Shown: piece by piece, positions 16,811 through 23,330 of the stretch
Position numbering within the stretch: position 1 is the stretch's first letter
Layout of the letters: the number at the start of each line of letters is the position of its first letter
Assembly: GCA_012842545.1 (NCBI GenBank)
Contig: DUSQ01000054.1
Coordinates: 1 to 29,037, forward strand
Length of the DNA: 29,037 bases
Direction: 5' to 3'
From: Coprothermobacter sp.
Lineage (GTDB): Bacteria > Coprothermobacterota > Coprothermobacteria > Coprothermobacterales > Coprothermobacteraceae
Program-made: the position numbers and the translations under genes
Notes under the pieces: generated by a model
What the model saw: only the letters and a program-made list of their open reading frames with translations
Told to the model about the DNA's origin: nothing
Database searches by the model: none

Positions 16811-17742
16811 CGGTAAATTATTGTACCAGCTACACCCCTTACTACGGCTTCCGCTTCCTCCAACGACCCAATTGCCACCTGTCCATCGACATTTTCTAAG
16901 TACTTAATGGCGGCAAGAATCTTAGGCCCCATGGATCCAGCAGGAAAGTGGCCTTCATCATAAAGCTCTCTTAAGTAATCCAAGTTAGCCCTTTCAATGG
17001 GCTGCTGGTGATCACTCTTGTAATTAATGTAAACCTTATCCACCTGAGTCAGTATGACAAAAAGTTCTGCTTTTAGCTCCACTGCTAAGAGAGAAGAAGC
17101 AAGGTCCTTGTCGATAACAGCTTCCACTCCCCGTAAAATTCCCTCTTGTTCCACAACGGGTATGCCACCGCCACCCACTGTGATGGGCACGATGCCTGCT
17201 TCCATCAAAACCTTGATGGAGCCCAGCTCAACGATTCTGCGGGGCATGGGAGATGGTACCACACGCCTGTATCCTCTGCCCTTATCTTCCTTGAATACCC
17301 AACCTTTTTCAGCTTGAAGCCGCATAGCAGTCTCGTAATCGTAAATAGGGCCTACGAACTTGCTGGGATTATTAAAGGCGGGATCGTCTTTGTCAACCAC
17401 TACCTGTGTTACTAAGGAAACAAAGCTTCTCTTCTCTTTTGCCAACGTTACCGCATTGCGAAAAGCGTTCTGTAAAACATAGCCAATGTAACCTTCAGTG
17501 GTAGCATCTAAGACGTCTAGAGGAAAAGGCGTAACCACGTCCTTGGCTTTATCATGACGCAGAAGCTCTGTACCCACTTGTGGCCCATTGCCATGCGTTA
17601 TGGCCAGGTTTATGCTCTTGTCCGTTACCAGCCGTAAAAGCTGAGCAGCAGTACGCTCAGCTGCGTACTGCTGCCCCTCAATGCCATCTGGCCCATCTGG
17701 AAGTTGAAGAGCGTTTCCACCCAAGGCAAGAACTACCTTCAT
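16807..17742 (-). CDS. arcC: Carbamate kinase
   Basis: A 311-residue amino-acid-kinase-family enzyme that in catabolism transfers phosphate from carbamoyl phosphate to ADP, giving ATP, CO2 and ammonia. It begins with the typical VVLALGGNALQ, and THGNGPQVG, VGGGGIPVV and DKDLASSLLA are the family's substrate and nucleotide segments. It sits five bases after argF and overlaps cdaA by four. With ornithine carbamoyltransferase it can complete arginine or citrulline fermentation, but arginine deiminase is not in this window. Confidence 0.95.
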   Translation of the reverse strand: MKVVLALGGNALQLPDGPDGIEGQQYAAERTAAQLLRLVTDKSINLAITHGNGPQVGTELLRHDKAKDVVTPFPLDVLDATTEGYIGYVLQNAFRNAVTLAKEKRSFVSLVTQVVVDKDDPAFNNPSKFVGPIYDYETAMRLQAEKGWVFKEDKGRGYRRVVPSPMPRRIVELGSIKVLMEAGIVPITVGGGGIPVVEQEGILRGVEAVIDKDLASSLLAVELKAELFVILTQVDKVYINYKSDHQQPIERANLDYLRELYDEGHFPAGSMGPKILAAIKYLENVDGQVAIGSLEEAEAVVRGVAGTIIYR

Positions 17743-17747
17743 GTGAG

Positions 17748-18686
17748 CTAATCTCCCATTAACATGGCCAAAATGGCTTTATGTGCGTGAAGCCTGTTCT
17801 CTGCCTCATCAAAGATGGCAGATTGTGGACTATCAGCCACTTCATCAACTACTTCTTCGCCGCGGTGAGCAGGCAAGCAGTGAAGAAATATGGCATGTTT
17901 ATCCGCATGGCTCATCAGGTTTGGATTAACCTGATATGGTTTGAATATCCTAAGGCGTTCCTCGTGCTCTGCTTCTTGACCCATGGAAGCCCAAACGTCG
18001 GTGTAAACAGCGTTAGCTCCAGTAACAGCTTCCACAGGATCTCTTAGTACTTGAACAGAGCTTCCATGTTTTGCAGCTAACTCCTTTGCTTTTTCCACGT
18101 AAAAGGGTTTAGGCTCGTAACCTTCTGGAGTAGCAACTGAAATGTCCATACCCACTAAGCCTGCAGCGAGGAGTAGCGAATGAGTAACATTGTTGCCGTC
18201 ACCCACATATGCCAACTTCAGACCTTTGAGTGTGCCGAATTTCTCCCAAATTGTTAAGAAATCTGCCAATACTTGGCTGGGGTGCTCTTCATCGGATAAG
18301 CCGTTGATGACTGGTACGTTAGCGTATTTCGCCAGATCCACTACGTCCTGGTGATCAAACACTCTTGCCATGATGCCGTCCACGAATCGGCTTAGGACAC
18401 GAGCTGTGTCAGCAATGGTTTCACCGCGCCTTAGCTGCATGTCGTTGGAGGACAGATAAAGTGCGTAGCCACCCAACTGGTACATACCCACTTCAAAAGC
18501 CACACGAGTCCTCGTGGAAGGCTTCTGAAATATCATGGCAAGGGTCTTGCCCTTCAAGTACTCATGCCTCTTCCCTGCTAAGGTCTCCAACTTAAGCAGC
18601 TTTGCGAATTCCAGAAGCTCCCAAAACTCCTCTTCGGTGAGATCAGCAATGGAGAGCAAGTCTCTACCTTTCAGCTTTACAGACAC
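17748..18686 (-). CDS. argF: Ornithine carbamoyltransferase
   Basis: A 312-residue carbamoyltransferase. The carbamoyl-phosphate loop FQKPSTRTR (53-61) is intact. DVWASMGQE and HCLPAHRGEE are the ornithine-binding and catalytic cysteine motifs of true ornithine transcarbamylases, which argues against knotted or putrescine-type relatives. It may run in the biosynthetic direction (ornithine to citrulline) or in catabolism with the adjacent carbamate kinase, forming carbamoyl phosphate from citrulline; the pairing favours catabolism. The GTG at 18686 follows the stop of the upstream GTPase-like gene by one base, with GAGGTGG as ribosome site. Confidence 0.95.
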   Translation of the reverse strand: MSVKLKGRDLLSIADLTEEEFWELLEFAKLLKLETLAGKRHEYLKGKTLAMIFQKPSTRTRVAFEVGMYQLGGYALYLSSNDMQLRRGETIADTARVLSRFVDGIMARVFDHQDVVDLAKYANVPVINGLSDEEHPSQVLADFLTIWEKFGTLKGLKLAYVGDGNNVTHSLLLAAGLVGMDISVATPEGYEPKPFYVEKAKELAAKHGSSVQVLRDPVEAVTGANAVYTDVWASMGQEAEHEERLRIFKPYQVNPNLMSHADKHAIFLHCLPAHRGEEVVDEVADSPQSAIFDEAENRLHAHKAILAMLMGD

Positions 18687-18687
18687 A

Positions 18688-20004
18688 TTACCACCTCATC
18701 TTCTCCATGATGACGTCTTTAAGTGTGGGTTTCCCAATTTCTTCAAGTTCATACATGACGCGTACTATGGGCTTATTAACTTTGACCAATCTGCTTATGT
18801 TGATAGGAGTTCCAGACACGATAACATCAGCAGGAACTCGGTTGAGGGTCTCCTCGAGGTCCTTAATCTGCTGCTCACTGTAGCCCATGGCTGGAAGTAC
18901 CTCTTCTACTTGTCCATACTTTTCATAGGTCTCAGCGATGGTACCAACTGCATAAGGCTTCGGAGAGACAATCTCAGTCGCTCCGTACTTTATGGCAGCA
19001 ATGTAACCAGCTCCATAAGACATGCCGCCGTGTGTCAGAGTGGGACCATCTTCTACGACAACGACACGCTTATTTGCAATATTGGCGACGTCTTGCACAA
19101 AAAGTGGAGAAGCTGCATCAATGAAAATTGCCTTTGGATTCACTTGACGCACGTTTTCTCTGACTTCTTCAATGTCCTCAAAGTTCGCAGTGTCCTCTTT
19201 GTTTATGACAACCACATCAGCCATGCGCACATTCACTTCACCTGGATGATAGGTGATTTCATGACCAGGCCTGTGCGGGTCAACAACGGTAATCATGAGA
19301 TCGGGTTTGTAGAATGGAAAATCGTTGTTACCACCATCCCAAATGACCACGTCTGCTTCCTGCTCAGCCTGTCTGAGTATGGCTTCGTAATCCACGCCCG
19401 CATAAACCACTGCACCACGATCAATGTGTGGCTCGTACTCTTCACGCTCTTCAATGGTGCACTTGTGGTAGTCCAGATCATCGTAGGTGGCAAAACGCTG
19501 TACCTTTTGAGCTACTAAGTCACCGTAGGGCATGGGGTGTCTTACCACGACTACCTTCTTGCCGATTTCTCTGAGTATTTCCACCACGCGACGTGTGGTC
19601 TGACTCTTTCCAGATCCGGTCCTGCTAGCGCATACAGCAATAACAGGCTTGCTGGACTCGACCATGGTCTGCTTAGGTCCCAGCAGCATGAAAGAAGCGC
19701 CAGCAACCATGGCTTGAGAAGCTCTGTGCATCACGTATTCGTGAGGCACGTCTGAATAACTGAAAACGACTAAGTCCACATCAAACTTCTTAATGAGCTC
19801 ATCAAGCTGGGATTCCGGGTAAATGTCAATACCGTTTGGATAAAGAGAACCTGCTAACTCCGTGGGATACTTCCTACCTTCAATGTTAGGAATCTGAGTA
19901 GCTGTGAAAGCGACTACCTCGTATTCGTCGTTGTCCCTGAAAAACACGTTAAAGTTGTGAAAATCGCGTCCAGCAGCCCCCATAATAATGACTTTCTTCT
20001 TCAT
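18688..20004 (-). CDS. P-loop protein related to cyclic 2,3-diphosphoglycerate synthetase (COG2403-like)
   Basis: A 438-residue cytoplasmic protein. An N-terminal Rossmann-like part begins VIIMGAAGRDFHNFN (5-19) and contains FSYSDVPHEYVM. A nucleotide-binding domain then has Walker A SRTGSGKSQ (127-135), VVVRHPMPYGD, WDGGNNDFPF, VVDPHRPGHE and a GTPase-like VVINKEDT. This matches the family annotated as predicted GTPases or cyclic 2,3-diphosphoglycerate synthetase-like proteins. The true synthetase is known from methanogenic archaea, and most bacterial members have no proven reaction. It leads the argF-arcC-cdaA operon with only one base before argF, so a role in arginine or carbamoyl-phosphate metabolism is plausible. 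AGGAGGTG precedes the ATG. Confidence 0.8.
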   Translation of the reverse strand: MKKKVIIMGAAGRDFHNFNVFFRDNDEYEVVAFTATQIPNIEGRKYPTELAGSLYPNGIDIYPESQLDELIKKFDVDLVVFSYSDVPHEYVMHRASQAMVAGASFMLLGPKQTMVESSKPVIAVCASRTGSGKSQTTRRVVEILREIGKKVVVVRHPMPYGDLVAQKVQRFATYDDLDYHKCTIEEREEYEPHIDRGAVVYAGVDYEAILRQAEQEADVVIWDGGNNDFPFYKPDLMITVVDPHRPGHEITYHPGEVNVRMADVVVINKEDTANFEDIEEVRENVRQVNPKAIFIDAASPLFVQDVANIANKRVVVVEDGPTLTHGGMSYGAGYIAAIKYGATEIVSPKPYAVGTIAETYEKYGQVEEVLPAMGYSEQQIKDLEETLNRVPADVIVSGTPINISRLVKVNKPIVRVMYELEEIGKPTLKDVIMEKMRW

Positions 20005-20075
20005 GTGAACACCTCCTGTGTTGTTACTACGGACTCAATGCGACAAAGTTTATTCCGATGTTAAAATTATATACA
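20005..20075. promoter_or_regulatory. Divergent promoter region between the GTPase operon and tagA
   Basis: The AT-rich core at 20060-20075 contains TATAAT on the minus strand (a -10 for the argF-cdaA-glmS operon with a leader of about 60 bases). It also carries TTAAAAT and TATATAC on the plus strand for tagA. No good -35 box is visible on either strand. On the plus side the -10-like bases lie so near the tagA ATG that its mRNA could be leaderless. Confidence 0.45.
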
Positions 20076-20765
20076 ATGAAAAGCTTTTTCTTCTGCGGTA
20101 TTCGGGTCGATAAGGTCGACTTTTCTGAAATATACGATAGTATACAAGCTGATGCCTCGGTATACGCAGTTAAACAAGTAATCACGTTAAACCCTGAAAT
20201 TGCTTATGATAGCTGGCACAATAAGGATCTCCACAAAGCTCTGTTTGATGCCGCATTTGTTATTCCCGATGGTATGGGTATTGTCTTGGCAGCTAAAAGA
20301 AAGGGATACACTCTGCAAAGGCAACCCGGTATTGAACTGGCAGAATACCTTTTATCCAAGGGTGAGAATTTGTCGTTCTTTTTTTATGGGGCTCAACCAG
20401 GAGTGGCTCAAAAAGCGGTGGACAATTTAGCAAAACGCTACCACTTTAACGTGGCCGGCATCGAACACGGTTATTCAAGTGAAGAACAGGCTTTGGAAAA
20501 AATCCGAAAAAGTGGTGCAGATGTTTTGTTGGTTGCCACAGGTGCTCCAAAGCAGGATTTGTTTATTTACAGGCACAAAGAGGAACTTGGAGTAAAATTG
20601 GCATTGGGAATTGGTGGTAGTTTTGATGTATGGGCAGGAATAAAAAAGAGAGCACCAAAATGGATGAGAACACTGCATCTGGAATGGCTATGGAGAGCGG
20701 GATTAAACCCGAACCGCTGGAAACGGCTGACAAAGGCATTTCGGTTTACTCTGATATGCAGATAG
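20076..20765 (+). CDS. tagA: WecG/TagA/CpsF family glycosyltransferase (GT26)
   Basis: A protein of about 229 residues that in the family transfers ManNAc, ManNAcA or glucose from a UDP-sugar to a lipid-linked intermediate of a wall or surface polymer. Typical motifs are ITLNPEI near the start, IPDGMGIV, GAPKQD, and the C-terminal GIGGSFDVWAG with KRAPKWM and LEWLWR. I chose the ATG at 20076 because it matches the usual N-terminus (short lead into CGIRVDKV). An ATG at 20058 would add six residues. Neither has a Shine-Dalgarno sequence. The next gene overlaps its end by ten bases, so both likely act on the same glycopolymer. Confidence 0.88.
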   Translation: MKSFFFCGIRVDKVDFSEIYDSIQADASVYAVKQVITLNPEIAYDSWHNKDLHKALFDAAFVIPDGMGIVLAAKRKGYTLQRQPGIELAEYLLSKGENLSFFFYGAQPGVAQKAVDNLAKRYHFNVAGIEHGYSSEEQALEKIRKSGADVLLVATGAPKQDLFIYRHKEELGVKLALGIGGSFDVWAGIKKRAPKWMRTLHLEWLWRAGLNPNRWKRLTKAFRFTLICR

Positions 20766-21835
20766 GGTTTCTCTGCACCACACCCTTCCACTTCTACTTA
20801 TTTGAACCGGTTAAGAAACATTTGGTTGACAGCAAATACATTTTGGTGGAGTCGAATCCCAGGCAATACAAATCTGCACGGGAATTCTTCAAAGACAAAG
20901 ACGCTTTCGACGGCGTGGAAAGCCCGCAGGTTATAAAAGACTTTGACGTGCTGGTTTGCCCTTTTCTCATGCCTCTGGTTTACAGGGAAAACCGGGATAA
21001 AGTGTTCGTACGCATGGTATATGGCTTGAGCAAAGCCACGTGGAACTATGGTTGGTGGAACATGTTTTTTGACGAGTTTCTGGTTTATGGCAGCTACGAC
21101 GGAAACATTCTGTCTTTTTACGGGCCCACAGTGAAGGTGGGCAACCCGAAATTCGATGATTGGTTCAATGGCAAAGTTGAACCATATCCGGTAAGCCAAG
21201 ATAAGAAAACCATATTGTATTTGCCAACCTATGATGACTTGTCAACTTTATCTTGGGTTTTGCCTGTTCTAAGCAAAATGGCAGAAAACTTCAATGTGAT
21301 TCTTAAAACCCATCATGGAACCAATGCCACAGAGCTAAAGAAGGTGTTCTCAAAACTGGAAATACTGGGAGGCGATGTTGACATATTGCCTCTCCTGGCT
21401 TCCGCAGATGTGGTAGTTTCTGATTACTCGGGAGCCATCTTTGATGCTGTTTTGGCAGGAAAACCTTTGGTACTAGCAGACATACCCGGAGCAGAAACAT
21501 TTCCCAGCACCACCCCAAGTAGTTTAGAACATGTTATACGTAATTACGCACTGCACACCAGTGATCAAACGTTACTCATGGATTATGTCCTACAAGCACT
21601 GGAGAAGGACCCATACTTTGAGAAACGTAAAGCAGTGGCAGAAGAATGGTTTGCCGTGCGTGATGGCAGCAGCGGGAAAAGAGCAGCTGATGCCATACTC
21701 AACGCACAAAAAGACCTGCGTGAAGAGAAGCACTTCGTACAAAAAGCCCTATTAACGTCAGCGGAGTTCACCAAGGATCTCTATAAGAAAAAAGCAGAAC
21801 GTTTCTTGGGCAAGTATTTTTCCTGGCTTCTATGA
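20756..21835 (+). CDS. CDP-glycerol glycerophosphotransferase-like (TagB/TagF-type) protein
   Basis: About 359 residues from the ATG at 20756, which overlaps the tagA stop. The fold suggests two Rossmann-like halves (GT-B). The second half has ILYLPTYDD, VILKTHHGTN and the diagnostic SDYSGAIFDAVLAGKPLVL, matching teichoic-acid glycerol- or ribitol-phosphate transferases. It lacks the extra N-terminal domains of full-length polymerases, so it may be a TagB-like primase or transfer another phosphoalcohol. The reading frame is open for 42 codons further upstream with other ATGs inside tagA, but homologous sequence seems to begin at MQIGFLCTT. A peripheral membrane role in surface polymer assembly is inferred. 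Confidence 0.78.
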   Translation: MQIGFLCTTPFHFYLFEPVKKHLVDSKYILVESNPRQYKSAREFFKDKDAFDGVESPQVIKDFDVLVCPFLMPLVYRENRDKVFVRMVYGLSKATWNYGWWNMFFDEFLVYGSYDGNILSFYGPTVKVGNPKFDDWFNGKVEPYPVSQDKKTILYLPTYDDLSTLSWVLPVLSKMAENFNVILKTHHGTNATELKKVFSKLEILGGDVDILPLLASADVVVSDYSGAIFDAVLAGKPLVLADIPGAETFPSTTPSSLEHVIRNYALHTSDQTLLMDYVLQALEKDPYFEKRKAVAEEWFAVRDGSSGKRAADAILNAQKDLREEKHFVQKALLTSAEFTKDLYKKKAERFLGKYFSWLL

Positions 21836-21839
21836 TGTT

Positions 21840-21865
21840 AAAATAAAAGTGTGGGTTTTCCACAC
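21840..21865 (-). terminator. Intrinsic terminator reading on the minus strand
   Basis: On the minus strand GTGTGG, a five-base loop and CCACAC are followed by TTTTATTTT, a complete rho-independent terminator (stem 21849-21854 with 21860-21865). On the plus strand the same hairpin has no T tract. It would stop transcripts running leftward, antisense to scfA/scfB, before they enter the glycosyltransferase genes. Confidence 0.6.
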
Positions 21866-21886
21866 ACATGTATATGTGTATATGTA
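21861..21886. repeat. Alternating purine-pyrimidine tract, 26 bases
   Basis: Strict alternation CACACACATGTATATGTGTA then TATGTA. The piece ACACAT-GTAT-ATGTGT inside it can also fold as a short hairpin. It lies between the minus-strand terminator and the scfA ribosome site, where the scfA promoter would be expected. TATATG at 21879-21884 with TTTTCC 17 bases upstream is the only, weak, promoter candidate. Confidence 0.6.
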
Positions 21887-21902
21887 AGAACATTGGTTCC
21901 CA

Positions 21903-21908
21903 AGGAGG
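21903..21908 (+). promoter_or_regulatory. Ribosome binding site of scfA
   Basis: A perfect AGGAGG, part of AAGGAGGTG, followed by a 13-base gap to the ATG. The gap is longer than usual, and no other start codon in the frame lies between. Confidence 0.65.
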
Positions 21909-21921
21909 TGCAAAACAAACG

Positions 21922-22041
21922 ATGGTCAAAGTTATCATAAGGAACGAGCTACAAAAGGACGAAGATTTTAAGGGCGCATGCCAAACAGCTTGCAAGACGT
22001 CAGCAACGGTAAGTAACGTAACCTTCGAACCTGAGCAGTGA
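21922..22041 (+). CDS. scfA: SCIFF-like ranthipeptide precursor with only two cysteines
   Basis: A 39-residue peptide. Residues 1-19 (MVKVIIRNELQKDEDFKGA) form a charged leader. The core CQTACKTSATVSN (20-32) matches the core of SCIFF peptides, which usually reads CQSACKTSCTVGN. SCIFF means six cysteines in about forty-five residues; here only Cys20 and Cys24 remain, the third and fourth of the usual six. Ala28 and Phe35 stand where the fifth and sixth would be. Cys24 and Thr29 keep the i to i+5 spacing of the Cys-Thr thioether reported for CteA, recalled as Cys32-Thr37. The TGA overlaps the maturase GTG as GTGA. Identity as the maturase substrate rests on motif and context. Confidence 0.88.
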   Translation: MVKVIIRNELQKDEDFKGACQTACKTSATVSNVTFEPEQ

Positions 22042-23309
22042 GCCTCTACCCTTTTTCTCTTCTGGGCCGTTTCTTCGTTGTTCACGAAGAAACGGGCTCT
22101 TTTTTTGAAGTTGACAAGGATGTTTTTTCTGAAGTGCAGAGTGGTACCTGCCCTGAAGAGCTCAAAGCAGAGTTACCCGAGGAACCCAACTTGGAGTGGC
22201 TTCGAAACCAGCTTGAAGAAAAGCCCCGTTACCTTAGCGCTCTATGTCTGAATGTGACTCACACCTGTAATATGGCTTGCAAATACTGCTTCGCTCAGCA
22301 GGGCGATTATGGCGGAGAGCAAGCTGTGATGAATTTTGATGTGGCAAAGAACGCTGTGGATCTACTCATGGAAAGTCCCTCTCCATGGGCAGACATTGAT
22401 TTCTTTGGTGGTGAACCGCTTATTGCGTGGAACATGGTGGAACAAACGCTGGCATATGCAACGGAAAAAGCCATCAAAAAGAACAAAAAAGTAAGGTTCT
22501 CTTTAACCACCAACGGGCTACTGCTCACTGCGGACAAATTGGATGTACTTGATCACTACAATGTCAATCTGACATTATCCCTGGATGGCCCTAAGGAAGT
22601 CCATGACAAGTTTAGAGTAGACAGAGCTGGAAATGGCACCTACGACAGGATACTTGATGTCTTCAGAGAAGTGGAGCGCCGTCGTCAGGGAAAGAACTAC
22701 TATGTCCGCGGCACATTTACCCATGAAACGCTGAGTTTTTCAAAGTCGGTCATGTTCTTGGTGGATCAAGGCTTTAAAACTATTTCCATGGAACCAGTGA
22801 TAGGTGAAGGGCTGCCATGGAGCATAACATGGGCGGATTTACCCATTATTGAGCAGGAATATGAGGCATTAGCGGCCTTCTATTTAAGGCAAGCGAAGGA
22901 AGGGAAGGAAAGCAGATTTTACTTTTACCACTTTGAACTTAATCCCCTGAACCCACCTTCAGTGGTGAGACGTTTTACTGGATGTGGTGCTGGCGTTGAA
23001 TTCTTGGCAGTGAATCCACGAGGAGATATCTTTCCTTGCCACCAATTTGACAACGTCCAGCCATATAAAATGGGAAATGTGGAGCTAAAGCATGTAGAAC
23101 CACACATTGATTTTGTTAAAGCCCATGCACTCAACAAGAAACACTGCCATGGTTGTTGGGCAAGAGCTTTGTGCGGCGGAGGCTGTCACGCAGACAGCTT
23201 CTTCACCACCGGAAACATATGGGGGCAAAATGCTTTAACCTGTGAAATTGTCAAAACGAGGCTCAAGTACGCCTTGGCTGTGAATGCCGTTTTACAGGAC
23301 ACTGTTTAA
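22038..23309 (+). CDS. scfB: Radical SAM/SPASM peptide maturase (SCIFF maturase-like)
   Basis: A 423-residue radical SAM enzyme. The N-terminal 35 residues (FFVVHEETGSFFEVDKDVF) look like the peptide-recognition (RRE-like) part of SCIFF maturases. The radical SAM cluster motif is CNMACKYC (Cys77, 81, 84) followed by the family's GDYGGE (89-94). The C-terminal SPASM domain is complete: Cys316-x12-Gly329-x4-Cys334, then Cys370, 373, 379, 383 and Cys402, enough for two auxiliary [4Fe-4S] clusters. Characterised relatives (CteB) form a Cys-to-Thr alpha-carbon thioether in the precursor. The start is a GTG overlapping the scfA stop. No protease or exporter gene is adjacent. Confidence 0.93.
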   Translation: MSLYPFSLLGRFFVVHEETGSFFEVDKDVFSEVQSGTCPEELKAELPEEPNLEWLRNQLEEKPRYLSALCLNVTHTCNMACKYCFAQQGDYGGEQAVMNFDVAKNAVDLLMESPSPWADIDFFGGEPLIAWNMVEQTLAYATEKAIKKNKKVRFSLTTNGLLLTADKLDVLDHYNVNLTLSLDGPKEVHDKFRVDRAGNGTYDRILDVFREVERRRQGKNYYVRGTFTHETLSFSKSVMFLVDQGFKTISMEPVIGEGLPWSITWADLPIIEQEYEALAAFYLRQAKEGKESRFYFYHFELNPLNPPSVVRRFTGCGAGVEFLAVNPRGDIFPCHQFDNVQPYKMGNVELKHVEPHIDFVKAHALNKKHCHGCWARALCGGGCHADSFFTTGNIWGQNALTCEIVKTRLKYALAVNAVLQDTV

Positions 23310-23330
23310 CGCACTTCAGCCAACTCAATA

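Noticed and set aside
16807..18686. Complete arginine deiminase pathway
   Set aside because: argF and arcC are present, but no arginine deiminase or arginine/ornithine antiporter gene is in the window, so only part of the pathway is shown.
18535..19518. Open frame of 327 codons on the plus strand opposite the GTPase-like gene and argF
   Set aside because: It lies antisense across two well-conserved genes, has no ribosome site and its translation has no recognisable domain; it is a mirror of codon bias on the other strand.
20630..20755. N-terminal extension of the glycerophosphotransferase-like gene inside tagA
   Set aside because: The extra 42 residues are low-complexity, overlap the conserved end of tagA in another frame, and the family-like sequence begins at the ATG at 20756.
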